Assembly (NCBI GenBank): GCA_050015495.1
Contig: JBEKBH010000006.1
Span: forward strand, 73,640 to 137,639
Origin: Palsa-1439 sp050015495
GTDB lineage: Bacteria > Verrucomicrobiota > Verrucomicrobiia > Palsa-1439
Direction: 5' to 3'
DNA length: 64,000 nucleotides
Part shown: positions 45,256 through 54,792 of the stretch, one piece after another
How the letters are laid out: each line of letters begins with the position of its first letter
Position numbering within the stretch: position 1 is the stretch's first letter
Notes under the pieces: model-generated
The model's database searches: none
What the model was told of the DNA's origin: nothing
Seen by the model: only the letters and a program-made list of their open reading frames with translations
Translations under genes and position numbers: made by a program

Positions 45256-45354
45256 GCGCGATACTCATTTGTCTGAGAACTTCACAAGAGCGACCCGAAC
45301 AACAACCCACGAAGACGACCGCATTTTGCGCTGAGGAACGACCTGTGCCGCCGG

Positions 45355-45924
45355 CTATTTCTTGACCGTGAACGGCACGGAGAACTGTGTGCTTTCCCAC
45401 ATCATTTTCAGCACACCGCCTCCGGCCGGGTTCTTTTCGACGGCAATCGTGAACTGATCCACCGGCTTGTCCAACGCGTCCTTCTTCAAATCAATCCGCG
45501 CCACATCCAGAGCCTCGTCGTACACCTGCTTCGAGTCACGCGGGCTAACACCCCATTGACCGATCTGTTTGTTGACGATCAGTTTGGCCGTGCCACCTTC
45601 ATTGGGCAGGGTCCACAAGGTGAAAGCGCCCGCCGGGATCGTTGTCTCGCCAAAGGCGATGGGTTTCTGCGTGATGAGGAGTGTGGCTTCGTCGGCCCCG
45701 GTGCGCCAGACCTTGCCGTAGGGCACGAGGCCACCCCAGATTTTTCGTTCCTCACCCGTCCGGGGATCCTTGGTATATGGACGCCCGTATACAATCGTGA
45801 CTCGATTGCCGTCGATGACCGTGCTGATCGTCTCGTGCGGGCTGAAACGCTTTTGCTGGGCCATGAGCGGCGATGCGCTGAGGATGACTGCGGCAACAAC
45901 GAGCATGGATTTGAACTGGTTCAT
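45355..45924 (-). CDS. DUF2911 exported protein
   Basis: 189 aa with a signal peptide (MLVVAAVILSASPLMA). The DUF2911 pattern is clear: VTIVYGRPYTKDPRTGEERK, WGGLVPYGKVWRTGADEAT and IPAGAFTLWTLP. Function unknown; members are periplasmic or secreted. A second DUF2911 gene lies 66 bp upstream on the same strand. Confidence 0.85.
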   Translation of the reverse strand: MNQFKSMLVVAAVILSASPLMAQQKRFSPHETISTVIDGNRVTIVYGRPYTKDPRTGEERKIWGGLVPYGKVWRTGADEATLLITQKPIAFGETTIPAGAFTLWTLPNEGGTAKLIVNKQIGQWGVSPRDSKQVYDEALDVARIDLKKDALDKPVDQFTIAVEKNPAGGGVLKMMWESTQFSVPFTVKK

Positions 45925-45990
45925 GCTATCTCCCGTGCGTTGGGGTTATTCTGGACTGAAATCCCATTTCCTCGAAATCCATCGCCACCA

Positions 45991-46869
45991 TCAATGGAGG
46001 CTGGAGATCAAATCCTGATTCATCTTCACGAATGAGCTGTTGGGGCCTTCCGCCTGGACCGCCAACTCGCTGGACTGTTTGGCGGCGGCAATCGCGCCGT
46101 CTTTGTCTCCCTGTTTCGCCAGAATCCTGGCCTTCAGGTTCAGCAGTTCGTACGCGATCCTGGGCTTGTCAGCGAGCCCGGTATCCAGCCAGGCGAGGGC
46201 CTTTTTCAGATCCAGATCGTGGTTGAAATAGAACGTCGCCGCCTGAAAGTAAAACTGCGGCTGCTTCTTGTCGGGCGACGCCAGGGCGGCCTCGATCTGC
46301 GGCACCACCTTGCTGACGACGTCAAGTTCGAGTTTGATGGGGACGACCGTCTTGTCCCAAGACAGGTTGATGATGGCCGATTCGTCGCGGATATGATTGA
46401 ACTCGATCACGAATGTTTCGATGGACGTGTCCGCAAGTTGTACAGGCGTGACCTTGAAGCGCACCAGATCGTTCTCCTGCTTGTAACCGAAGGCCCCAAA
46501 CGAGTTCGTGTCCTTGGAGATGATCACGGTCCATTCTTTTTCACCCGGTATCGTGTAGAGCGCATATTTGCCCGCGGGAACCTCGTTGCCGTTGAGCTTC
46601 ACGGCGGTCGAAAAGGAAATCTTCGTGGATGCGTTCGCGCCGGTGCGCCAGACCACATCGTAGGGAACGATACCGCCAAAGATTGTCCGCCCTTTGACAC
46701 TAGGTCGTGAATATACGATTTCAATGTCCGTAAGACCGACGTGCTGCTTCAGGGTCGCGGTGGGGCTGGCCGCGGGGAAATCGACTTTGGGTGCTTGCGC
46801 GAGGAGCCCCGTGGTGAAGACCGACCCGAGAGCAAACACAATAGAAAACCAACGTGCCGTTGTGTTCAT
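45991..46869 (-). CDS. DUF2911 exported protein with C-terminal TPR-like tail
   Basis: 292 aa with a signal peptide (WFSIVFALGSVFTTGLLA). DUF2911 occupies residues 30-190 (IEIVYSRPSVKGR, GGIVPYDVVWRTGANAST, VPAGKYALYTIPG). The last 90 residues are helical and TPR-like (YFNHDLDLKKALAWLDTGLA, then AKQGDKDGAIAAAKQS), which the neighbouring copy lacks. ATG 46869 gives the signal peptide; the frame is open further upstream to 47121 but that part looks non-coding. Function unknown. Confidence 0.83.
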   Translation of the reverse strand: MNTTARWFSIVFALGSVFTTGLLAQAPKVDFPAASPTATLKQHVGLTDIEIVYSRPSVKGRTIFGGIVPYDVVWRTGANASTKISFSTAVKLNGNEVPAGKYALYTIPGEKEWTVIISKDTNSFGAFGYKQENDLVRFKVTPVQLADTSIETFVIEFNHIRDESAIINLSWDKTVVPIKLELDVVSKVVPQIEAALASPDKKQPQFYFQAATFYFNHDLDLKKALAWLDTGLADKPRIAYELLNLKARILAKQGDKDGAIAAAKQSSELAVQAEGPNSSFVKMNQDLISSLH

Positions 46870-47145
46870 GATCGGAAAAACTAGCACAATCGAGGCGAAA
46901 GGAAAGCGGGAAGTGGTGGGTATGAGACGGCAACGCAAGTGGGACATTGGCGCCATTTCCGATACGCACTGGCTGCGGCGTCCCGAAGGCGTCGATGCTC
47001 TCCAATCCGTCGCCAGCCACGAGGCCACGATAGACGCCGGGAAGTTGCTTCGGGATGCGCGGCGAATTGTCTTCCTTTGATGCCGGGGAGAACCTGTATG
47101 CTCAAACAACTCGTCACCCATTCCAAAAGCACATTCCCAGCGCCC

Positions 47146-48480
47146 TCAAGCCCACACGCCGGCAATCCTGGTCTGGCAGTACTTGCACTTCCCGTCGGCG
47201 ATGTCCAGTCGCGTAACGGCGAAGATGTCGCGCTCGACAATGGCCCGATGACAATTCGGGCAGAACGTTGTCTCGGCATCCGGCAACCCGCGGACGTTCC
47301 CCACATAGGCATAACGCAGACCCGCCCGGCGCGCGATGTCGCGGGCGGCCACCAGCGTGTCCACCGGCGTTGGCGGCAAATGCTCCAGCTTATGCGCCGG
47401 GTGAAAACGCGAGAAATGCAGCGGGTGATCCGGTCCGATGTTGCTGACCAGCCACTCGCACATGCGTTTGATTGTGTCCAGATCGTCCGTGTACGTCGGC
47501 ACCACCAGGTTGATGACCTCGAACCACACATCCATCTCCTGTAACGTGACCAGCGTGTCGAGAATCGGCTGCAGATGGCCCGAGTTGAGCCTCTTGTAAA
47601 CTTCGTCATCGAACCCTTTCAAATCCACGTGCGCGGCGTCAAGGTGCGTGGCCAGATCCCGTAGCGGCGTCTCATTGATGAAACCGCAGGTGACGAAGAT
47701 ATTCTTCAGATTGTGCGCGTGGGCGAGCCGAGCCGTGTCCGTTACGTACTCGTAGTAGTCCGTCGGCTCGGAATAGGTGTAGGCAATCGACGGGCACCCC
47801 AACGCCTCGGTCACGGCCACGACGTCTTCGGGCAACATTGTCAGCCGCTGCGTGTCGTCCAGCGTGAGTGATTCCGGCAACGGCGGGCGCAGTCGCCGTG
47901 AGGGGCCGGTCGGGTCCTTGGTTTCTTCCGGTTGTTTCTGCGAGATTTCCCAGTTCTGACAATTCAAGCAGCGGAAACCGCAGCCGGAAGTGGCCAGCGA
48001 AAAACTCGTCGTGCCCGGATGAAAATGGAACAGCGGCTTCTTCTCGACGGGATCGACGTGAAAAGTGCACGGATCGGCATAGGCCATCGTATAGAGCGTG
48101 CCGCCCCGATTGACTTTGTTACGGCAATGGCTGCGGTCGCCGGGCGCGAGCAGGCAGTTGTTCGGGCAGATTTTGCACTGGACGTTGTCGCCGAGTTTGA
48201 GATAGTGCGCCGCTTCCTTCACCCATCCACGCTGTTGCCAGAGCGCCCACACCTTGTCACTCGGTCCACCGCCCCGGAACGCGCCGGTGAGCGCGATCTC
48301 CTCGCGGGCCTGCCGGAACAGATACCACGCCAGCCCGCTGACACCAGCGGCACACGCCAGCCCGCTGACACCATAACGGATCGCTTCCCGCCGCGTTATG
48401 GGTCGCTGCGGAGCGCCCAGCAGTGCAGCATCGAGTCCATCCTCTCTCTCCGGTCCCGTCGGTTTCACCACCGGATCCAT
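47146..48480 (-). CDS. amrS: AmmeMemoRadiSam radical SAM enzyme with membrane/Tat-like leader
   Basis: 444 aa. The radical SAM cluster motif is Cys167-x3-Cys171-x2-Cys174 in SGCGFRCLNCQN. It is preceded by CKICPNNC...C and followed by C-terminal CPNC and CKYC pairs, typical of the AmmeMemoRadiSam radical SAM branch. Unlike the family norm it begins with TRREAIRYGVSGLACAAGVS, a twin-Arg followed by a hydrophobic segment (residues 29-55), so it may be membrane-tethered or exported. The reaction is not known to me. The start overlaps the small membrane protein gene by 16 bp. Confidence 0.88.
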   Translation of the reverse strand: MDPVVKPTGPEREDGLDAALLGAPQRPITRREAIRYGVSGLACAAGVSGLAWYLFRQAREEIALTGAFRGGGPSDKVWALWQQRGWVKEAAHYLKLGDNVQCKICPNNCLLAPGDRSHCRNKVNRGGTLYTMAYADPCTFHVDPVEKKPLFHFHPGTTSFSLATSGCGFRCLNCQNWEISQKQPEETKDPTGPSRRLRPPLPESLTLDDTQRLTMLPEDVVAVTEALGCPSIAYTYSEPTDYYEYVTDTARLAHAHNLKNIFVTCGFINETPLRDLATHLDAAHVDLKGFDDEVYKRLNSGHLQPILDTLVTLQEMDVWFEVINLVVPTYTDDLDTIKRMCEWLVSNIGPDHPLHFSRFHPAHKLEHLPPTPVDTLVAARDIARRAGLRYAYVGNVRGLPDAETTFCPNCHRAIVERDIFAVTRLDIADGKCKYCQTRIAGVWA

Positions 48481-48734
48481 CGCTTCCTTCGCATCGCGAG
48501 GTAAATGCCACCCAGCGCGTGCAGCCCAAACATTACCAGCAGCGGCACGTGCAGCAGGCGGTGAATGGCGAGCGCCATCCTCGGGTTGGCCCGACCGCCG
48601 AGCGTGAACTGGCCGCTCATCACATACCCCGTTGTGATATAGGTTAGCACCAACGCCAGCAAAAACCAACTCGTAAACCGCAGCGTGCGGATGACTATGT
48701 AGCCCGTCCGAATTCGCCGGCGCGGCTGGTTCAT
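48465..48734 (-). CDS. Small cytochrome-b-like membrane protein
   Basis: 89 aa with two membrane helices (WFLLALVLTYITTGYVMSG and VPLLVMFGLHALGGIYLAM). Three histidines, His58, His62 and His72, are placed like haem ligands in cytochrome b or DUF4405-type proteins, as is the TGYVMSG turn. It overlaps the gene upstream by 4 bp and the radical SAM gene by 16 bp, so it is a true operon member. It could pass electrons across the membrane to the radical SAM enzyme; that is inference. Confidence 0.75.
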   Translation of the reverse strand: MNQPRRRIRTGYIVIRTLRFTSWFLLALVLTYITTGYVMSGQFTLGGRANPRMALAIHRLLHVPLLVMFGLHALGGIYLAMRRKRWIRW

Positions 48735-50851
48735 CGAGTTCCTCCCGCCAACAGCCACACCGCGCTCGCGGCATTCAAACCCCCCGCCAACAGGCACGTT
48801 ACCGTCACCCCCAGAAGTGGAATGAGAAGTGTGCTGGCCAGCAGTGCGCCGAGGCACGCGCCGGTGAAGTCCGCAGTGTACAATCTCGACGCCGTTCCGG
48901 TCACATCGCGGAAGCTCGTCCGCGTCGCCAGGGGAAACTCCATGCCGACCATGGACGCCAACGCGAGCGTGAGCAGGGCGATCACCGCGTGGATGATCGG
49001 TAAGGGAGCGTGCTCGAGCGATTTCAATCCAGCCGGGAGTATCGCCGCGAGAAGCGCGATCCCCAACGCGAGTCCCGCCAACGGAATACGGTTGCCGATG
49101 GGGCGATACCGCGTCGCCGCGGACGCCCCCACCGCCAAGCCAGCCATGAACATCGTGACGATCACACCAACTTGACGATACACGGAGCCGCACAGAATTT
49201 GGAAGCCCAGGAGCAGTACAACCTCCAACGCCGAGGCCGCAAACCCGGAAGCGAAAATCGCAAACGGTACGGCCTGCATCCGCGCAAGGTACGCCGCGAA
49301 GCCGGAGACCAACACGATCGCCCACAGGCCGTAGCGCTCACGGAACTGGCTCATCCAATGCAGGAGGTGATAGTAGTATAGCACCGGGTTGAAGTCGGTG
49401 TTCACTGTCGCCCGCGCCGCAGTGGCTCGCTGCATGTCCGCCAGCCGGTCGGGCGTCAACACCGCGCTGAGATAATGCCGGTTCACCAGGTGAGTTGACA
49501 CGCCCGACTGCTCGATGCGCGTGGAGATGTCTGCGTAGAGTTCGCCGTCCGAGGCCAGGAAGAATACCCGCCCGCCGGGAATCACGAGTTGGTGGCGAAA
49601 CGTCCGCTGCAAGGTCGCGGATGCCGAGGCCAGGACGCGCGCCAGTTCGGGACTGACGAAGTTTTCATAGTGGCCCAGCGAGAAGGCGAACACACCCCCC
49701 GGCGCGAGCACCCGCTTCGCCTCGTCAAAGAACTCGGAAGTGAAGAACCGGTTGATCTGCGACGTGGATGGCGGCGGCACATCCACAATCACCACGTCAA
49801 ATGTCTCCCGCGTGCGCTTCACGAACAACCGGCCGTCGGTGTTCAACACCCGGATCCGCGGGTCGGCGAGGCTATCCGGAAGGAAGCGACGGCCCACTGT
49901 GATGATCAGGGGGTCGAGTTCCACGTACGTCACCTCCGCGACGCCGTACTTGAGAATCTCACGCGCCGTGCCAGACACGCCGCCGGCAATCAGCAAGACA
50001 CGCTGGGCGCGGGGTCGTTGCGACATCGCGTAATGCACGGTCTCCTCGACCTCCTCGACGTTGTGCGTCGCAATCACCGGGACGCCGTTCTCGATAAAGT
50101 TCAACTGGCCGGCGGATTCGGTCACGACCAGTTTACCGTAGGGCGAGTTGCCGCGAAACACGACGCGCTGGCTGGAAAACAGCCGCGCGGTGGAGGCACC
50201 GTCCACGTCCATCGCGACCAACGCCGGCACCAATCCCGCGGCCATGATACCCGCCACCGCCGCAACCCAGTATTGCCGTTCATGCCAGGCGAGCCACCCG
50301 GCAACCAGCAGACAGACAAGCGCCGGTAGGCTCAGGAGCGCGAAATGGTCGAACCGCCGCACCAGGACATAGGTAAATAACGCTCCACCGAGGACGCTGC
50401 CAACACTGTCAGTAACGTACACGGTGCCGATGGCGCCGCTGCCTTGGGGCGTCGCGAGCGCGCCGCAGGCCAGCGTCAGCATATAGCCGGACACAATGCA
50501 GAACGGTGCCAGCCACAACAGACTCGCGATCACGGTTTCCGACAGGCCAATCGCTGCGCCCCGGACAAAGACCACGTTGCGCAGTTCGCGCAGCATGAAC
50601 ACTTGGGCCAACGGCAGGAGAGCGACGAACACGAGCAGGAGCGCCAGTGTGCGTTGCGGGTGACGCACGCGACCGGCCGTCCGTCCGAGCCAGGAGCCAA
50701 GTCCCGTCAACAACAACCAGTTGCCGAGGATCACGCCAAGAGCCAGTTCATTGCCGCTGAACACGCACAGCATCTCGCGCATGAGCGCCAGTTGCGTCAT
50801 CGCCGCCATGACGCCCAGCGCGCAGACTGCGAGCCCCACGCGGCGGTTCAC
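48731..50851 (-). CDS. Spermidine synthase-like methyltransferase-fold domain between transporter-like membrane halves
   Basis: 706 aa. About seven helices come first, then a spermidine synthase-like domain (residues 260-490) with LLIAGGVSGTAREILKYGV, TYVELDPLI and VIVDVPPPSTSQINRFFT, then seven more helices. This is the 'fused MFS/spermidine synthase' layout, and several polyamine-site residues of SpeE are not conserved. The start is GTG 50851, overlapping the Memo-AMMECR1 stop by 4 bp; a longer frame to 50986 overlaps too far. In this operon it may modify or move the substrate of the radical SAM system. Confidence 0.82.
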   Translation of the reverse strand: MNRRVGLAVCALGVMAAMTQLALMREMLCVFSGNELALGVILGNWLLLTGLGSWLGRTAGRVRHPQRTLALLLVFVALLPLAQVFMLRELRNVVFVRGAAIGLSETVIASLLWLAPFCIVSGYMLTLACGALATPQGSGAIGTVYVTDSVGSVLGGALFTYVLVRRFDHFALLSLPALVCLLVAGWLAWHERQYWVAAVAGIMAAGLVPALVAMDVDGASTARLFSSQRVVFRGNSPYGKLVVTESAGQLNFIENGVPVIATHNVEEVEETVHYAMSQRPRAQRVLLIAGGVSGTAREILKYGVAEVTYVELDPLIITVGRRFLPDSLADPRIRVLNTDGRLFVKRTRETFDVVIVDVPPPSTSQINRFFTSEFFDEAKRVLAPGGVFAFSLGHYENFVSPELARVLASASATLQRTFRHQLVIPGGRVFFLASDGELYADISTRIEQSGVSTHLVNRHYLSAVLTPDRLADMQRATAARATVNTDFNPVLYYYHLLHWMSQFRERYGLWAIVLVSGFAAYLARMQAVPFAIFASGFAASALEVVLLLGFQILCGSVYRQVGVIVTMFMAGLAVGASAATRYRPIGNRIPLAGLALGIALLAAILPAGLKSLEHAPLPIIHAVIALLTLALASMVGMEFPLATRTSFRDVTGTASRLYTADFTGACLGALLASTLLIPLLGVTVTCLLAGGLNAASAVWLLAGGTR

Positions 50852-52485
50852 TTCTCCGATTCCTTGAAGGATTCTACGCGGTAGATGAACACCTGCGTGC
50901 CCGGTGCGCGCCAGTCGTCCGCGGCTGCGCCCGCCTTTTCCGCGAGCGTGTCCAGAAACCGCGTCTTGTCTGGTATCTGCTCCCAAACCTGCGGCAGGTA
51001 CGTCGCCGTTCTACCGTCCATCCGCAGGACGACGCCATCGCGATATGGCTGCAATTTGGCCAGCAGGTCTTCCGGCGAACTGAACGCCAGTGGCTCCGGC
51101 ACCGTGAGCACGCTGATTTCGATCTCGACCTTGTCGAGTTCGTCCGGCCGGACGGGCTGGAATCGGGGGTCACGCGTTGCGGCGTTCAGGGAGTTGTCCA
51201 TCACCGCCTTGTAGAGCGGCTCCTGGGGTTGGATGTGGCCGATGCACCCGCGCAGGCGACCCTGTTCGGTGAGCGTGACGAAGCATCCTTTTACATCCGC
51301 GAACTTCCGCGGAAAAGCGTTGGTCTTCACTTCCGGCAGTTTGTCGTTGGTGACAACCTCCGTGAGGCTCTGTCGGGCCAGTCGCAGCAGTTGTTCCCGC
51401 TCTTCATGGCTGAACGCCTGCAGCGATGGGGAGCAAAAGGCGATGGCGGCGTAACCGACAACGCTGTCCTTCCGTCCGGCTGTGTCGCCGCTGTTACGAG
51501 CATCGAGCAATGTGGCTTTCCAGCCTTTTGCTCGTGCCAATGAAAGCAACGTCAGCACGCCGGTCTTGCCGCAGGCCTCCTCAGCCTTCATCCGGTCAAC
51601 ATCAAGATCGCAGATGGCGGACACGCAACGCGCATCCTTCTCGCGCGCGATGTCATATGGATAGTAGTGACTCAGGTCCGTGCTGACCACCAGTAGCGTG
51701 TTGTTGTCGAGACGGTCCGCCAACGCCTGCGCAAGCTTCGCGGGGTCAACCTCGCCGGTAATGATCGAGACGAGCGAGAAATTCGTCAGCGTCTTCTGCA
51801 GGAATGGCACCTCCACTTCCGCCGAATGCTCCCACGTCTCCGGAGTATCCTCACCGAATTCCGGCTCCGGATGCGAGGCCTGCTTCGACCACGGAGGACG
51901 CTGCACCAGACACTTCGGTTCGGGCACGAAGGGCCCGGCTTCCGCCCATTGCCTGGCCTTGGGCGATACGGACACAAGCCCAAGCGGTGTCCGATACGCG
52001 TCCGCGGCGATCACTGACGCGCCTCGAAACAACGCGTAGTGACTCGGCGCTAGGATGACGACGGTATCGTACACGCGCCCCGCCAGCAGCCGGTAGGCTT
52101 CGGCAGCGACCGGGCCGGAAAACTCGTAACCGGCGTGCGGACACAAGATGGCGCGCAACTCGCCTTCAATCACCCGCGGTTTCGCGCCCGCCAGAAGGGC
52201 GTCAATTGTCTGCGACAGTTGTGCCGCATCCCGGGGATAGAACAACCCGGCTACGGCCGGTTCTCTCACGACCAGCGGCGCCTTGAGATTCTCAGACGAT
52301 CCGGTCGTGCTGCCACCGGATTGCGCAGTACGTTGAATGTTGGTCGCGACCGCGCTGGCGCTCAGACCGACCGCTTCCACCGGAGACGCGACCGCGATGA
52401 CCGTCAGGATCGAGGCCACAAAGAGGACGGTACGGCAGAAGGATCCAGGCGAAGTGTAGTGCTTACGGCCGCGCGGCATTTTCAT
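50848..52485 (-). CDS. Memo-AMMECR1 fusion (AmmeMemoRadiSam proteins B and A), exported
   Basis: 545 aa. Residues 75-350 are a Memo domain (VAGLFYPRDAAQLSQTIDAL, ILCPHAGYEFSG, ILAPSHYALFRG, STDLSHYYPYD), with the metal-binding histidines of the Memo/dioxygenase fold. Residues 360-540 are AMMECR1 with its hallmark LRGCIGH. A signal peptide (TVLFVASILTVIAVASPVEA) precedes them, so both domains should act outside the cytoplasm. It is the first gene of the four-gene operon. Start is ATG 52485 or 52479. Confidence 0.9.
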   Translation of the reverse strand: MKMPRGRKHYTSPGSFCRTVLFVASILTVIAVASPVEAVGLSASAVATNIQRTAQSGGSTTGSSENLKAPLVVREPAVAGLFYPRDAAQLSQTIDALLAGAKPRVIEGELRAILCPHAGYEFSGPVAAEAYRLLAGRVYDTVVILAPSHYALFRGASVIAADAYRTPLGLVSVSPKARQWAEAGPFVPEPKCLVQRPPWSKQASHPEPEFGEDTPETWEHSAEVEVPFLQKTLTNFSLVSIITGEVDPAKLAQALADRLDNNTLLVVSTDLSHYYPYDIAREKDARCVSAICDLDVDRMKAEEACGKTGVLTLLSLARAKGWKATLLDARNSGDTAGRKDSVVGYAAIAFCSPSLQAFSHEEREQLLRLARQSLTEVVTNDKLPEVKTNAFPRKFADVKGCFVTLTEQGRLRGCIGHIQPQEPLYKAVMDNSLNAATRDPRFQPVRPDELDKVEIEISVLTVPEPLAFSSPEDLLAKLQPYRDGVVLRMDGRTATYLPQVWEQIPDKTRFLDTLAEKAGAAADDWRAPGTQVFIYRVESFKESEK

Positions 52486-52600
52486 TTCCGATCAACTCCC
52501 ACGCGACCCGAAGGCGTTTGCGCCGACCGCACACGCCCACCGACTTGGCAGAATTTTCGCCCCGTGCCCGACCCTTGGTCAAGTCGGAAATCCGCCTCAG

Positions 52601-53887
52601 TCAGGGCGGTAGAGGTTTGCCCTTGGTCTCGGGAGCGAACGGCAAGATCAGAAGGCCGACCAGATAGACCACCGCCACCGCGCTGGCGGCGCGGCCAAAG
52701 CTACCCAGCGCTGTGACGAGACAGCCGGTCAGAAACGGGCCGGTCGACGCCAGCGCCCGCCCGACGTTGAAACAAAAGCCCGCGCCGGTCGCGCGAAGCC
52801 CCGTTGGGTACAATTCCGGCAGGTAAATCGGAAAACCGCTGAAGATCCCGTTGTTGAAAAAACCCAGCAACGGCAGCAACAGCAGCACGTGAACGTAGGA
52901 TCGCGGCGTCAGAAACGTGATCGGGAGCATCACCAGGCTACCCACGCACATCGACGCGAATACCGGGCGTCTACCCAAACGGTCGGCCAACGGACCGAAG
53001 CTCAGATAACCGAATACTGCTCCCACGTTGAGCACCATCGTCGCGTAGCTGACCCGGCCTGTGAGCTCCGAGGGACTCAAATCTCGGAGATCGGGCAATG
53101 CGCGGATGAGTGTCGGCGTCCAATTTGTCGCCCCCCACAGGCCAAACACGGCGACAAACGCCAGTCCGGACCCGACCATGGTGGAGCGCACCAACCCCGG
53201 CGCGAACAATTCCGCCAGTCTTTGTCGGCCCCGAGTGCGAGACTGTCGTTCCTCGGCGCGGGCGTTGATCCATCGCTCCGGCTCCTTGACCCACAGGCGC
53301 ACGAGGAGTGCCACGGCGGCCGGCACGATGCCGACCACAAACACCGGCCGCCACCCATGGTGGCGCAGGAGCAGGGCGATAATTGCTGCCACCAGGAATC
53401 CCGCAGCCCAGGCTGACTGCAGCAGACCCGCAGCTTGGGCCCGCTTTTCTTCGGGAAATACTTCGGCCACGAGTGACGCGCCGGCCGCCCACTCCCCACC
53501 GATGCCCAGCGCCGTCAGGAACCGAAACAGCGCCAGCTGCCACCAGGTCCTCGATAGAGCTGCCATGCCCGTGAACACCGCATAAATGAGGATCGTGAGA
53601 ACCAGTACCTTGGTCCGTCCGAAATTGTCCGCAACGACGCCGAAGAAGACGCCCCCGATGGCCCAACCGATCAGGAAAACCGAAAAGATGATACCGCCGT
53701 ACCAGCCGATGACGTCAGCATTGACGGGCCCGACTCCCGGCGCGCGCAACAGGTCGTGAAGTGCCGGCTGCATGACCAGCGCGTAGATCGTCGCGTCCAT
53801 CGAGTCGAACACCCAGCCGAGCCACGCCACGAACAGCACCAGCCATTGGTAGCGTGTGACGCCGTCGCGCCACGAAGTGGGTCTCAC
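52601..53887 (-). CDS. MFS transporter
   Basis: 428 aa with 12 membrane segments. MFS signatures: GVVADNFGRTKVLVL after helix 2, ALGIGGEWAAGASLVAEVFP in helix 4-5, and GPLADRLGRRPVF after helix 8. It belongs to the sugar/aromatic acid transporter branch. Substrate unknown. It stands alone between the Memo gene and the slipin gene. Confidence 0.9.
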   Translation of the reverse strand: MRPTSWRDGVTRYQWLVLFVAWLGWVFDSMDATIYALVMQPALHDLLRAPGVGPVNADVIGWYGGIIFSVFLIGWAIGGVFFGVVADNFGRTKVLVLTILIYAVFTGMAALSRTWWQLALFRFLTALGIGGEWAAGASLVAEVFPEEKRAQAAGLLQSAWAAGFLVAAIIALLLRHHGWRPVFVVGIVPAAVALLVRLWVKEPERWINARAEERQSRTRGRQRLAELFAPGLVRSTMVGSGLAFVAVFGLWGATNWTPTLIRALPDLRDLSPSELTGRVSYATMVLNVGAVFGYLSFGPLADRLGRRPVFASMCVGSLVMLPITFLTPRSYVHVLLLLPLLGFFNNGIFSGFPIYLPELYPTGLRATGAGFCFNVGRALASTGPFLTGCLVTALGSFGRAASAVAVVYLVGLLILPFAPETKGKPLPP

Positions 53888-53987
53888 AAGGTTGGAATCT
53901 AGCTTCCGCGACGGGAAGCTTCAACATCGATTCCTCGTGTCGGCCGGTGCCAAACCCGGCCAGCACCATCCCGTGCGGAACCGGCAT

Positions 53988-54788
53988 CTATGGTTTCGCG
54001 GTCTCGTCGCCGGCCTTCTTCATGAACGGCGTGAACAGGTCCATCGGGATCGGGATAAACGTCGTCGTGTTGTGCTCGCTGGCGATTTCCGACATCGTTT
54101 GCAGGTAGCGCAACTGCAGCGCGATGGGCTGGGCTGAAATCATGCCCGCCGCCTGGACGAGTTTTTCGGCCGCCTGAAATTCGCCTTCCGCATTGATGAT
54201 CTTCGCGCGGCGCTCCCGCTCGCTTTCCGCTTGTTTGGCCATCGCGCGCTTCATCGAGTCCGGCAGGACCACGTCGCGAACTTCGACGGAGGTGACCTTG
54301 ACACCCCACGGCTCGGTGTGACGGTCGATGATTTCCTGGAGCTGCTGGTTGATCTTGTCGCGCTGGGCCAGCAACTCGTCGAGTTGCGACTGGCCAAGCA
54401 CACTGCGGAGTGTCGTCTGGGCGATCAGCGAACTGGCTTTGAGGAAATTCTCTACCTTGACCACCGCTGCCTGGGGATCAACGACGCGGAAGTAAACGAC
54501 AGCGTCCACCGTCGCGGGCACGTTGTCGCGCGTCATGACCTCCTGCTTGGGAACGTCGATGGTGATAACGCGAAGGTCCATCTTCACCATGCGGTCCACA
54601 ACCGGGATGAGCAGGATCAGCCCGGGCCCTTTTGCGCCGAGCAGTTTGCCCAATCGAAAAATCACCCCGCGCTCGTACTCGCGGAGGATGCGGATCATCT
54701 GGGGTAGCACGACCGCGCCCAACACGAACAACACCACAATCCAAGGGATCAGACCAAACGATTTTTCCGCGGCGTCCATGATACGCAC
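53988..54788 (-). CDS. Slipin/stomatin-like SPFH protein
   Basis: 266 aa: an N-terminal membrane helix (LIPWIVVLFVLGAVVLPQ), then the SPFH domain (EYERGVIFRLGKLLGAKGPG, then VPKQEVMTRDNVPATVDAVV) and a coiled-coil segment (AKQAESERERRAKIINAEGE). It lies 4 bp after an NfeD-family protease gene; the two usually work together in bacterial membrane microdomains. Met4 (54779) may be the true start. Confidence 0.92.
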   Translation of the reverse strand: MRIMDAAEKSFGLIPWIVVLFVLGAVVLPQMIRILREYERGVIFRLGKLLGAKGPGLILLIPVVDRMVKMDLRVITIDVPKQEVMTRDNVPATVDAVVYFRVVDPQAAVVKVENFLKASSLIAQTTLRSVLGQSQLDELLAQRDKINQQLQEIIDRHTEPWGVKVTSVEVRDVVLPDSMKRAMAKQAESERERRAKIINAEGEFQAAEKLVQAAGMISAQPIALQLRYLQTMSEIASEHNTTTFIPIPMDLFTPFMKKAGDETAKP

Positions 54789-54792
54789 TCCT

